This document shows, piece after piece, positions 1-7,942 of a stretch of DNA of 64,000 nucleotides (its first letter is position 1; the number at the start of each line of letters is the position of its first letter). Position numbers and translations under genes: made by a program. Source of the DNA: Pontibacter fetidus (GTDB lineage Bacteria > Bacteroidota > Bacteroidia > Cytophagales > Hymenobacteraceae); the NCBI RefSeq assembly GCF_010119545.1, contig NZ_JAAEAA010000006.1, positions 62,001-126,000 of the forward strand. Reading direction: 5' to 3'. Below the pieces are notes generated by a model, which saw nothing but the letters and a program-made list of their open reading frames with translations, was not told the DNA's origin and made no database searches.

Positions 1-2
1 TC

Positions 3-512
3 TTCCAGGCCAATTATGATAGTACCATTATTTACCATCGTTGGTCAAATTGGAACTCACAACCTAATTACATCATAGTAACAAAGTATAAAAACCAACT
101 TTACTTTTTTACATACGCTAATCCATATCGTCAAGCTCAAGGCATTTCATTACCAGGTGACTTGCATAAGCTCTATGCTAAAGAAGATTTTAAGTATGAT
201 CAAACTTTACCAGATACAAACCGATACTTGGTTGCACATTATATTAAACCTTCGATACTTCAGGATTATTGGAAGGAACTAAAGGTAAAGCAATTATGGA
301 ATATAAAAGTAAGTAAGGTTAATACAGATGATATTTGTGGCATAGACGATGGAGATGAAAATACTTTTTATTTTATAAGTAAATCAGTCATAAAGAGGGC
401 TGACTTTTACGCGCCTAGTTATTTCGCAAAATGTTATTCTAATGATCCAAACCTACAGAAGGCAATACAAACTATAAAATTACTACAAGAATTGTCAGTT
501 CTACAAGAGTAA
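3..512 (+). CDS. Hypothetical protein, C-terminal part only (5' end lies left of the window)
   Basis: The frame is open from base 3 to the TAA at 510-512 (169 codons) and has no obvious start, so the gene begins outside the window. An internal TTG at 162 is not needed as a start. I do not recognise the family. The visible part is rich in Tyr, Trp, Asn and Lys and has no membrane segment; it contains a stretch of aromatic and Asn residues near its beginning. Its codons are clearly more AT-rich than those of dapA, which follows 76 bases downstream on the same strand. This suggests either a poorly expressed accessory gene or a transferred gene. Function unknown. Confidence 0.6.
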   Translation, partial: FQANYDSTIIYHRWSNWNSQPNYIIVTKYKNQLYFFTYANPYRQAQGISLPGDLHKLYAKEDFKYDQTLPDTNRYLVAHYIKPSILQDYWKELKVKQLWNIKVSKVNTDDICGIDDGDENTFYFISKSVIKRADFYAPSYFAKCYSNDPNLQKAIQTIKLLQELSVLQE

Positions 513-588
513 ACAAATATTGATCTCAACCAAAAAACTTGCACAAACCAATACATAATCAGAACTTCGTAGTTCTTATTTTAAATTG

Positions 589-1458
589 ATGATTCAGGAA
601 AGATTAAAAGGAACGGGCGTAGCGTTGATAACGCCTTTTACAAAAGACCTGGCTGTAGACTATAACGGCCTTGCAAAGCTGCTGGACTTTGTGCTGGATG
701 GCGGCGTAGATTATATCGTAATTAATGGTACAACTGCCGAGTCGGTTACTACAACTGCCGAAGAAAAGAAGCAGCTGCTGCAAACTATAAAACAACACGT
801 AAACGGGCGTGTGCCGTTGGTTTATGGCCTTGGTGGCAACAATACACAAGAGTTACTAAACAGCTTTGCAACTACCGACCTGGATGGCATTGACGCAATC
901 CTTTCAGTGAGCCCATATTATAACAAGCCGTCGCAGCAGGGTATTTACCAGCATTATGTGGCTGTGGCCGATGCATCGCCGGTGCCGGTTATACTTTACA
1001 ACGTGCCGGGCCGCACAGGCAGCAACGTAACTGCTGACACCACGCTAAAACTGGCTGCACACCCGAACATTATCGGTATAAAAGAAGCATCCGGTAACCT
1101 GGAGCAGTGCATGGCCATTGCCAAACACAAACCAGCCGACTTTATGCTGATCTCTGGTGATGATATGCTGACAGTGCCGATGATCGCGTTTGGTGCAGTA
1201 GGTGTTATTTCGGTGCTGGCCAATGCCTTCCCGGAAAAATTCAGCAACATGACCCGCAGCGCCCTGAACGGCGACTATACCAAAGGCAGCCAACTGCTGT
1301 TCGACTTTATAGACATTAACCCGCTGATGTACGAAGAAGGTAACCCGGTTGGTGTTAAAGCGTTGCTGGAGCGTTTCGGTGTTTGCGAGCCTGCAGTACG
1401 ACTGCCTTTAGTAGAAGCATCGGCTGGCCTCCGCGATAGGCTGTATAAACTTATCTAA
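589..1458 (+). CDS. dapA: 4-hydroxy-tetrahydrodipicolinate synthase
   Basis: Condenses pyruvate with aspartate semialdehyde, the first committed step of the diaminopimelate/lysine pathway, in the cytoplasm. The 289-residue length is normal for this TIM-barrel family. Visible family marks are the GTTAES pyruvate-binding motif (residues 47-52), the YNVPGRT motif with catalytic Tyr137, and the Schiff-base Lys165 in GIKEASGN. The frame can be extended to a TTG at 586, but the ATG at 589 gives the usual start (MIQERLKGTG). The gene stands alone and is followed by a strong hairpin terminator. Confidence 0.95.
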   Translation: MIQERLKGTGVALITPFTKDLAVDYNGLAKLLDFVLDGGVDYIVINGTTAESVTTTAEEKKQLLQTIKQHVNGRVPLVYGLGGNNTQELLNSFATTDLDGIDAILSVSPYYNKPSQQGIYQHYVAVADASPVPVILYNVPGRTGSNVTADTTLKLAAHPNIIGIKEASGNLEQCMAIAKHKPADFMLISGDDMLTVPMIAFGAVGVISVLANAFPEKFSNMTRSALNGDYTKGSQLLFDFIDINPLMYEEGNPVGVKALLERFGVCEPAVRLPLVEASAGLRDRLYKLI

Positions 1459-1478
1459 ACTATAGCACAAACTATAAA

Positions 1479-1513
1479 ACAGAAAAGCCAGGCGAAGAAC
1501 CTGGCTTTTCTGT
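1479..1513 (+). terminator. Rho-independent terminator after dapA
   Basis: A 14-bp perfect stem (ACAGAAAAGCCAGG with its complement at 1500-1513), a 7-base loop and a following T-run. Confidence 0.85.
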
Positions 1514-1541
1514 TTTTTGAAGTGTTTTACTTAATACAAAA

Positions 1542-1659
1542 CCCTCGCTCGCGTCCCGCGAGTGTGAGTTACCAACGGACTCTGGCTGTTTTAATGAATA
1601 ACAAGTATAAAGTGGCGTGACGCCACATGTAGTTCACACTCGCGGGACGCGAGCGAGGG
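1542..1659. repeat. Inverted-repeat intergenic element with 26-bp perfect ends
   Basis: Bases 1542-1567 and 1634-1659 are perfect 26-base reverse complements, GC-rich (begin CCCTCGCTCGCGTCCCGCGA), separated by 66 bases. Inside, just before the right arm, sits a second small hairpin (GTGGCG at 1612-1617 with CGCCAC at 1621-1626). The element lies between the convergent ends of dapA and the SRPBCC gene. The architecture resembles REP/MITE-type non-coding repeats; no transposase is nearby. Only one copy was seen in this window. Confidence 0.7.
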
Positions 1660-1691
1660 CAAATGCAGAATAAGTTTAATTAAACTATAAA

Positions 1692-2270
1692 TTAATGTCC
1701 GTGGCCGGCGTGTGCGTCTGCTTGCTGTACTACAGGCTTGGTTTCCAGTATCTGCTTTATGTTGTTCAGGCCGGTCTCAAAGTCTTTGCCAACCATTTCA
1801 TCCAGCAAAAACAGACCCATATATTTGCCTACCGGGTTCATACCCAGATCCGACTCCATTACCCAGGAAATGCGGGTGCCTTTTGGGGTTTGGTTAAACG
1901 TATAGGTTGCATTGGCAACACCATTCGGGCCGAAGTCCATTTCAGCAAGTATAAGTTTGTTAGGTTCTGATTTGGTTATCTTAAATCCGCCATCGCCTAC
2001 ATCCGGGTGTTTGCTGAACCAATTGTAACTTGCGCCTGTGCCGCCGTCGGGCCCGCTATAGGTTAGCAGCATGTGTGGGTCTATTTTATGCCACGGCGAC
2101 CATTGTTCCCAGTTGCGCAGCGTGTTTACCTGCTCAAAGGCTGCATTAGCCGGAGCGGCAACTTCTACAGAGCGTTCTATACGCAACGTAGAGGAAATAA
2201 ACAATGAAAAAACGGCCAGCAAAACCAGCACCGAGAGCAGGCCAAGGCCGATGTTCTTCAATAATTTCAT
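1692..2270 (-). CDS. SRPBCC-family (START/polyketide-cyclase-like) membrane-anchored protein
   Basis: The 192-residue product has one N-terminal membrane helix (about residues 5-26) and then a domain typical of the SRPBCC fold: the IERSVEVAAPANAAFEQV start, a WEQWSPW segment, and late strands ending in GTRISWVMESDL. These proteins bind hydrophobic ligands in a deep cavity; the ligand here cannot be read. The tail is His-rich (DAHAGHGH), which could bind metal. It is convergent with dapA across the inverted-repeat element. Substrate and pathway unknown. Confidence 0.8.
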   Translation of the reverse strand: MKLLKNIGLGLLSVLVLLAVFSLFISSTLRIERSVEVAAPANAAFEQVNTLRNWEQWSPWHKIDPHMLLTYSGPDGGTGASYNWFSKHPDVGDGGFKITKSEPNKLILAEMDFGPNGVANATYTFNQTPKGTRISWVMESDLGMNPVGKYMGLFLLDEMVGKDFETGLNNIKQILETKPVVQQADAHAGHGH

Positions 2271-2344
2271 AAAGTGAAGGTGTTAAGGTGTATAGTCAAA
2301 TATAAATATACTTACCTGCTTGTGCAACACCCTGCCATGGCAAA

Positions 2345-2376
2345 TAAAAAAGCCGCAGCATATGCCGCGGCCTTTT
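2345..2376 (-). terminator. Terminator for the 2439-2996 gene
   Basis: Near-palindromic stem (GCCGCaGCATATGCcGCGGC core) flanked by an A-run/T-run. On the minus strand it ends in a T-tract, just downstream of the low-complexity gene. Confidence 0.7.
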
Positions 2377-2438
2377 CTCAGATGGAAATTTAATACTAAT
2401 GTACTTTTGCTTATACGTTAAGGTTGCAGTCAGGTAAC

Positions 2439-2996
2439 TTAATACCTGTCATAACCGCGGTAACGGTCTCCGGAAGTACGGTTTGTGTGGTCCTGACTGC
2501 CGTAATGGTCGTTGCCAAAATCCCTGAACTCGTCTTCGTTGCCATAAGAGGCATCGTGGCGGTACCCATGGTTGCCACGGCTGTCGAAATTGCGGTACAT
2601 GTCGCCTTCTTCGGGGTTATCGTAGTTGGGGTTGTAGCCAGAACTATAGTTGTACCGGCGGTGCTGAAAGTACGGTCCTTCCTGTAACGGCATTGGCTTT
2701 ATGCTCATCAGGTCGTTTTCAGGGCCGTGCGGTAACCCGTAATCATCTTCACGCGGAACCCCGGAGTAGTTGGCTATGTCGTACATTTCGTTGTAATAAT
2801 CTTCGCGCGTTCCGTAGTTGTCGTTGCGGCTACTGTAAGGGTCATGTTGCTGCATCCTGTACTGTTCGCCAGGTTCGTGCTGTCTGCTGTTATAGGTATT
2901 TTGCTGGTAGTTGTTTTGGTTGTTGTAACGGTCGCGGTCGCGGTTATAGCGTTCTTCAAAATTTCCGTAAAACATATTATCGCTGTCTCTTCTCAT
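2439..2996 (-). CDS. Tyr/Arg/Asn-rich low-complexity protein (first of three)
   Basis: The 185-residue product has no hydrophobic core and is predicted by eye to be fully disordered. It is dominated by Tyr (about 25), Asn, Arg, Asp, Gly and Gln, with only one Lys and no Cys. It starts MRRDSDNMFYGNFEERYNR and ends GDRYRGYDRY. It has no signal peptide or membrane segment, so it is probably cytoplasmic. The family is not one I can name. The same composition and a very similar C-terminus (YDRYYDRY) occur in the gene at 3900, and related composition in the gene at 3069, so these look like diverged paralogues. The pattern of alternating Tyr and Arg resembles RNA-binding, phase-separating proteins; that role is inference. 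Confidence 0.75.
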   Translation of the reverse strand: MRRDSDNMFYGNFEERYNRDRDRYNNQNNYQQNTYNSRQHEPGEQYRMQQHDPYSSRNDNYGTREDYYNEMYDIANYSGVPREDDYGLPHGPENDLMSIKPMPLQEGPYFQHRRYNYSSGYNPNYDNPEEGDMYRNFDSRGNHGYRHDASYGNEDEFRDFGNDHYGSQDHTNRTSGDRYRGYDRY

Positions 2997-3068
2997 AGCT
3001 TTATAGTTTAAGTGGGTAGCCTGTCTTTTTTTCTATCTCCAGGCCACTGATAATGATCTCAAGTTAAC

Positions 3069-3755
3069 TTAGCGTTTGCGTTTTCCTCTGCTGCTGCTCT
3101 CCCGGTTCTGGCTTTCGTTTCTCCAGCGGTCTAAGTTGCTGTAGTAGCTGCCTTCGCCATAGTGGTCTGTGCCTTCAGAGTAATTTCGGCCTGCAAAGCC
3201 ACCACTGTAGTCGTTGTCGTATCGCGGGTCGTTTTGCTCATATCTCCTGTACGATTCATAATCACCCATAGAGGCATGGCCCAGGAACTCTCCGCGGTTG
3301 TTGCGGCTTAGTTCGTGCCCAAACCGTTCGTTGCGTTCGCGGCTCAGGTCGCGGGGCTGACCCTGGTTGCGCAGGTTGCTGTAGTCTGAGTTTCGGTATT
3401 TGGCGTTCGGATCGTAGTGGCGACCAGAGTGTCGGTCATCTTCTGGTAAGTAGGTCATGCCATACATGTTGTCTGATCCGCGGCGGCGGCGTGCGTTTGT
3501 AAAGTCCTGGCCGGCATATTGTGCGCCTCCTACCTGGTAGCGTCCTTCCGGAGAACTATAGCGTTGGTCGGCGTTGGTGTTAAACGAGCTATTGTCCAGG
3601 TAATCCTGGTCGTACTCTCCCCTTCCACGGTTAAAATGAGAATCTATCCGGTAATTTCCCCTGTCCGAGTTTTCGCCGTGCCGGTGGCTGTTTAACCAAC
3701 GAGGTTCTTCCTGCGGGCGGGTATCGCGGTAATCGTTTTCTTGTCTGTTTCTCAT
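3069..3755 (-). CDS. Arg/Tyr/Asn-rich low-complexity protein (second of three)
   Basis: The 228-residue hydrophilic protein lacks predicted ordered domains, signal peptide and membrane helices. It has many Arg, Asn, Tyr, Asp, Ser and Gly residues, an internal RRRRG patch, a C-terminal basic tail (SSSRGKRKR), and only three Lys. It lies upstream of the 2439 gene on the same strand with a 72-base gap and is divergent from the 3900 gene across about 145 bases, so a shared regulatory region is plausible. Function unknown; nucleic-acid binding or a stress-related hydrophilin role is inference from composition only. Confidence 0.75.
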   Translation of the reverse strand: MRNRQENDYRDTRPQEEPRWLNSHRHGENSDRGNYRIDSHFNRGRGEYDQDYLDNSSFNTNADQRYSSPEGRYQVGGAQYAGQDFTNARRRRGSDNMYGMTYLPEDDRHSGRHYDPNAKYRNSDYSNLRNQGQPRDLSRERNERFGHELSRNNRGEFLGHASMGDYESYRRYEQNDPRYDNDYSGGFAGRNYSEGTDHYGEGSYYSNLDRWRNESQNRESSSRGKRKR

Positions 3756-3899
3756 AGCTTTAGAGTTAATAGTTTGCCTTTGTTTACGGTAGCCGCACCG
3801 GTTTAGATTAAAACCCGAAATGCAATCTGTTGCATAAATACCTCAACCATAGGCGATTTAACGCGTTATAAATGCTATCACTAATGATTTTATAATGCT

Positions 3900-4529
3900 A
3901 TGGAAGGAAACGATTGGTATAACAGTACAGGCTATACGGATTACCGAAACCACTTCAGAGGCGACGATCGTCCGATAGACCAGAGTGTATTCAGAGGGGC
4001 TTACCGCCTGGATACGGAAAGCCCGCATCATAACGTAACTACTTATAACAGAGAGCTGCAACGCAATTTTGACCAGCCATCGGGTAACTATAGTTCAGGC
4101 CGTTCCGGCAACTATAACGAAAACCAGAACATGTCACGCAATACTTCCCGTTACGATGACCGTAACCGTGACCGCGGAGACCACCGACGTGGCTACTGGA
4201 TGGACGAAGAAACCCAGCAACCGGAAAGCATGTACCGCTCCAGAAGTGTGTTCGGCAATTTTGAAGGTAACTACCAGCCTGACAATTATTATGCACGGCG
4301 CGGCGAGAACTATGGCAACATGGCCGGCTCGTTAAGTGTTGGCTACGACGGCAACCGAAATGCGGACTGGAACGAAAACCGCTACTATAACCCGCTTACC
4401 GGCCACCGCCGAAGCTACCATGGCAACTACACCAGCCGCCACCCGGAGCAGGACAACGAGCGCCAGTACCGTGACATTGACAGAGACAGAGAACGTAATG
4501 CATACGACCGTTATTACGACCGCTACTAA
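3900..4529 (+). CDS. Tyr/Arg/Asn-rich low-complexity protein (third of three)
   Basis: The 209-residue product contains about 24 Tyr and 31 Arg but no Lys and no Cys, which is very unusual for a bacterial protein. It starts MEGNDWYNSTGYTDYRN and ends NAYDRYYDRY, echoing the end of the 2439 product. It has no membrane or export signal. It is transcribed away from the other two and followed after 34 bases by another small hydrophilic gene, probably in the same transcript. The overlapping frames on both strands are also long and open here, but only this frame shares composition and C-terminus with its neighbours. Function unknown. Confidence 0.75.
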   Translation: MEGNDWYNSTGYTDYRNHFRGDDRPIDQSVFRGAYRLDTESPHHNVTTYNRELQRNFDQPSGNYSSGRSGNYNENQNMSRNTSRYDDRNRDRGDHRRGYWMDEETQQPESMYRSRSVFGNFEGNYQPDNYYARRGENYGNMAGSLSVGYDGNRNADWNENRYYNPLTGHRRSYHGNYTSRHPEQDNERQYRDIDRDRERNAYDRYYDRY

Positions 4530-4563
4530 ACCAGTGGGCTATACATTTTAACTGAAAACAACT

Positions 4564-4776
4564 ATGAATAAGAACAATAAGGATCAGAACAAGTCGGGAA
4601 ACAAGGATAACAAAGCAACCAATATTAACCCGACAGGCCAGAAACAGGATGCAACCAATAAGAATGCACTAAAAGGCAACGTAAGCGGTGTGCCATCGCA
4701 GAAAAGCGGTAGCCGCGGCAGTGCCGATGTGCAGGATGGGGGCTCTGATATTGGCAGCAGCGCAGGTAAACATTAA
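4564..4776 (+). CDS. Small Lys/Asn/Gly-rich hydrophilic protein
   Basis: A 70-residue, fully hydrophilic protein. The N-terminal half is Asn/Lys/Asp/Gln-rich (MNKNNKDQNKSGNKDNK) and the C-terminal half Gly/Ser-rich (ending SDIGSSAGKH). Unlike the Tyr/Arg proteins next to it, it has many Lys and no Tyr. It follows the 3900 gene by 34 bases and precedes a strong terminator, so the two are likely one operon. The composition resembles hydrophilin-like small stress proteins, but no family motif is visible. Confidence 0.65.
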   Translation: MNKNNKDQNKSGNKDNKATNINPTGQKQDATNKNALKGNVSGVPSQKSGSRGSADVQDGGSDIGSSAGKH

Positions 4777-4797
4777 TTAACAAAGTATTATACTGAT

Positions 4798-4829
4798 AAG
4801 AAGGCCGGGATATCCATTCCGGCCTTCTT
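4798..4829 (+). terminator. Terminator of the 3900-4776 operon
   Basis: An 11-bp perfect stem (AAGAAGGCCGG with CCGGCCTTCTT), a 10-base loop and a short T-rich tail. The following 4830-5086 stretch holds several CTATAG motifs and no gene. Confidence 0.8.
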
Positions 4830-5086
4830 GTTGACATGGCAACTATAGCTATAGCTTATCAAGCACTAAGCTGCAACTGAACTATAATTTACACGCTAAT
4901 TTAAACAGGCCTATCATCGAAACGACACTTTCAACTATAGTCACCGCCATCGGCTTACCCAACGTATCAACACGTAACATATATTTAAAGTATATTTGAT
5001 CTATAGTTGCGCACAATAGGCTTTTAAGTTGCAACGCGGTGTAAGCCCCGGAAATATTTACAGAACTATAGTTAACCAGAGACAAA

Positions 5087-6463
5087 ATGCAGCCAGGCCA
5101 GCATGTTGTTGTTATCGGAAACGGGATAGCGGGTATCACACTTGCTAAACAGCTCCGTGCGCGTAGTAGCTGCCGCATTACGGTTATTTCTGCCGAGTCT
5201 GCTACCCACTTTTCGAGACCGGCGCTTATGTATGTTTACATGGGCCACATGCGCTACCAGGACATCATTCCGTATGCCGACTGGTACTGGACCAAAAAAC
5301 AAATAACCTGCCTGCATGAACTGGTAACAACTATAGATCCCGAAAAAAAAGAACTGAAACTAGCAAACGGAGAACCGGTGCGGTATGATAAACTGGTATT
5401 GGCAACCGGCTCCGAAGCTGTGTATTACAACTGGCCCGGCCAACACCTGAAGGGAGTGCAAGCGCTGATATCGTTGCAGGACCTGGAGCAAATGCAGGCC
5501 CAGACCCAGAACATAAAACAGGCCATTATAGTTGGTGGCGGATTGATCGGGATAGAGATGGCAGAAATGCTGCAAAGCAAAGGCATACCTGTTCACATGA
5601 TCGTGCGCGATAACCTGTACTGGCGTAACAACCTGCCCGCCCCCGAAGCAGAACTGGTTACAACACATATCCGGGATTGTGGCATACAACTACACCTGTC
5701 AGATGAGCTGACCGAAATTACAGGGGATGAAACCGGGTATGTACAGAAAGTAAAGACAAAGAACGGCATCGAAATACACTGCCAGTTTGTAGGCATAGCA
5801 ACCGGTGTTAAACCACAAATTAGCCTAACATTAAACACGCTTATTAAAACAGATAAAGGCATTCTTATAAACAATTACTTCGAGACAAGTGCAACAGATG
5901 TATACGCCATCGGGGACTGTGCGCAATTTACCGACCCTACTCCCGGCCAGGCAGCTATAGAGCAACTATGGTATACCGGAAGGCAACATGGCGAGGCACT
6001 GGCAGCAATACTTTGTGACGATAGAAAACCTTATGTGCGTGGCCCTTGGTTTAACTCAGCTAAGTTCCTGAACATCGAGTACCAGACCTACGGCTTTGTG
6101 CCCAGCAACTGCGACGACACCCGCTATAGTTCGCTATACTGGGAACATCCTGTTAAAACCAAAGCGATACGGTTACTTTACGAAAAGCAAAGCGGCCTGC
6201 TGAAAGGTATAAACCTGCTGGGTGTACGCTACCGCCACGACCTGTGCCACCATTGGCTGAAGCAAAACTATACCATCCACCAGGTGATGGAAGAACTCCA
6301 TGCCGTTAATTTCGATACCGAATTTTTCCAGCATTACGAGCCCGAATTACTGAAACAGTATCTGCAACAGTTCCCCGACCGCAATGCACCTGAAAAACAA
6401 CATAGTTGGTGGCAACTTCGCAAGCGCTTCTCCCTCTTCTCTTCTATTCCTGACAACTGCTAA
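5087..6463 (+). CDS. FAD-dependent pyridine nucleotide-disulphide oxidoreductase (NirB/rubredoxin-reductase type)
   Basis: A 458-residue flavoprotein. The N-terminal FAD-binding Rossmann motif is GNGIAG (residues 11-16), the NAD(P)H-binding motif is GGGLIG (150-155), an ATGSEA segment lies between them, and the second FAD-contact motif is VYAIGDCAQF. There is no CxxxxC redox pair near the first domain, so it resembles NirB-like or ferredoxin/rubredoxin reductases that pass electrons to an iron-sulphur partner. The extra C-terminal region of about 100 residues (from about 350) is not one I recognise. The membrane polyferredoxin gene starts 2 bases after its stop, strongly implying one electron-transfer unit. 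Confidence 0.85.
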   Translation: MQPGQHVVVIGNGIAGITLAKQLRARSSCRITVISAESATHFSRPALMYVYMGHMRYQDIIPYADWYWTKKQITCLHELVTTIDPEKKELKLANGEPVRYDKLVLATGSEAVYYNWPGQHLKGVQALISLQDLEQMQAQTQNIKQAIIVGGGLIGIEMAEMLQSKGIPVHMIVRDNLYWRNNLPAPEAELVTTHIRDCGIQLHLSDELTEITGDETGYVQKVKTKNGIEIHCQFVGIATGVKPQISLTLNTLIKTDKGILINNYFETSATDVYAIGDCAQFTDPTPGQAAIEQLWYTGRQHGEALAAILCDDRKPYVRGPWFNSAKFLNIEYQTYGFVPSNCDDTRYSSLYWEHPVKTKAIRLLYEKQSGLLKGINLLGVRYRHDLCHHWLKQNYTIHQVMEELHAVNFDTEFFQHYEPELLKQYLQQFPDRNAPEKQHSWWQLRKRFSLFSSIPDNC

Positions 6464-6465
6464 CT

Positions 6466-7785
6466 ATGGCTACAAACAAGCTATACTTTTACTTTACATA
6501 CCTCGGCTACTCCTTACTGGCAATCAGCATTTTATGCTTGCTTGTAACGCTAACTGGCAGTAATACTATAGACCATATAGCCTGGGGATTAAGCGGTATC
6601 GGTTTGCTGATGGCTGGTGGGTTGCTACTTATTTTTTTAACGCGGGCTAACCGGCATGTTGCGCATCAGAACAACGGCATCTGGCAAAACGGTGCAACTT
6701 CGCGGGGCTTTTCAGCCTGGGTGCTGGGCATTGCTCTCACTGGGTTTTATGTGTTGCTTTACTGGTTTCCGGATTCCTTGCAAGGGTTGATTACCGCAGT
6801 AGAGCCACTGAGCAGGTTACTACGGAACAAGGCCGCAGACCAGTGGTTTTTGTACGGGTTGTTTTATACTATTGCCGTGCTTGTGATGGGTGTCTGGGCC
6901 TTGTTAAAGTACCGTAATAACCGTTACCAGCTTATCCGCACGTGTTCAGTCATCTTTTTCCAGTTAGGGTTTGCATTTCTGTTGCCTGGCCTGTTGCTGG
7001 CCTTTAACCAACCAGAGTTTTATTTCAGTTATTTCTGGCCACTTAAATACGATTACCTCTTCCCGGGCACGGTAAGTTATCTGCTGGAGAATGGGCAGGC
7101 ACTTGGTTTTTTTATGGTATTTTGGGGAGCTATACTTTCGTTCCTGGCAACGCCGGTGCTTACTTATTTTTATGGCAAGCGCTGGTACTGTTCCTGGGTT
7201 TGCGGCTGCGGCGGCCTTGCCGAAACCGCCGGCGACCCTTATCGCCAATTATCTGATAAAAGTAAGAAGGCCTGGCAATGGGAGGTCGCCATTATTTACC
7301 CGATACTTGGCTTTATCATCCTCACCACCCTCCTGCTCTGGATCAATTCCTGGTCTGGTGGTAGCATATTCGGAGACCTTTCCGGAGGATTTGCCCGAAG
7401 CTATGGTTTCTTTATCGGTTCTATTTTCTCAGGTGTTGTTGGCGTAGGGTTTTACCCTGTTATGGGGAGCCGTGTATGGTGCCGCTTTGGATGCCCGATG
7501 GCTGCTTACCTGGGTATCCTGCAAAAATATTTTTCACGATTCCGGATCACAACCAACGGGGCCCAGTGCATTTCCTGCGGCAACTGCTCTACGTACTGCG
7601 AAATGGGTATTGATGTGCGCTGGTATGCCCAGCAAGGCGAACCGATCATCCGCGCATCGTGTGTTGGCTGCGGTATTTGTGCCCATGTTTGCCCAAGGGG
7701 TGTTTTAAAACTGGAAAACGGCCCAACCGACCACCGGTATCAGGGAACTACACTTATCAGTCGTGATGCTGTAACCATTTTGTAG
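6466..7785 (+). CDS. Membrane-bound 4Fe-4S polyferredoxin (NapH/NosR/CcoG-like)
   Basis: A 439-residue protein with about eight membrane helices followed by a ferredoxin tail. Cysteine motifs are a CSWVCGCGG cluster followed by GDPYR after helix 6, CRFGCP after helix 8, and two classical 4Fe-4S motifs, CISCGNCSTYCEMG and CVGCGICAHVCPRG. This layout matches NapH/NosR-type membrane polyferredoxins, which relay electrons between the quinone pool, or a soluble donor, and a periplasmic or cytoplasmic acceptor. It lies directly behind the FAD oxidoreductase gene, so NAD(P)H to FAD to Fe-S to membrane is the likely electron path. No nitrous oxide, nitrate or nitrite reductase gene is nearby, and the terminal acceptor is unknown. 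Confidence 0.85.
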   Translation: MATNKLYFYFTYLGYSLLAISILCLLVTLTGSNTIDHIAWGLSGIGLLMAGGLLLIFLTRANRHVAHQNNGIWQNGATSRGFSAWVLGIALTGFYVLLYWFPDSLQGLITAVEPLSRLLRNKAADQWFLYGLFYTIAVLVMGVWALLKYRNNRYQLIRTCSVIFFQLGFAFLLPGLLLAFNQPEFYFSYFWPLKYDYLFPGTVSYLLENGQALGFFMVFWGAILSFLATPVLTYFYGKRWYCSWVCGCGGLAETAGDPYRQLSDKSKKAWQWEVAIIYPILGFIILTTLLLWINSWSGGSIFGDLSGGFARSYGFFIGSIFSGVVGVGFYPVMGSRVWCRFGCPMAAYLGILQKYFSRFRITTNGAQCISCGNCSTYCEMGIDVRWYAQQGEPIIRASCVGCGICAHVCPRGVLKLENGPTDHRYQGTTLISRDAVTIL

Positions 7786-7942
7786 TTTAAGGTTGATTTT
7801 TTCTATGTGCTGGCAATAGCTTGATAGGAGCTATAGTTTCCTTGCTTGTTATTTCGAGTTTTAATTGAAAATCCTATTTGTCTTTCACTATTTTGTCACT
7901 TAGACGTCAGGAGAAATCTATCTCAGCTTATAGTTTAAAGAC

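Noticed and set aside
2424..2687. Val-rich open frames on the opposite strand of the low-complexity genes (also 4039-4296, 4069-4335, 4336-4551)
   Set aside because: Biased codon use of the Tyr/Arg genes leaves all frames open; only the frames with shared composition and ends were kept.
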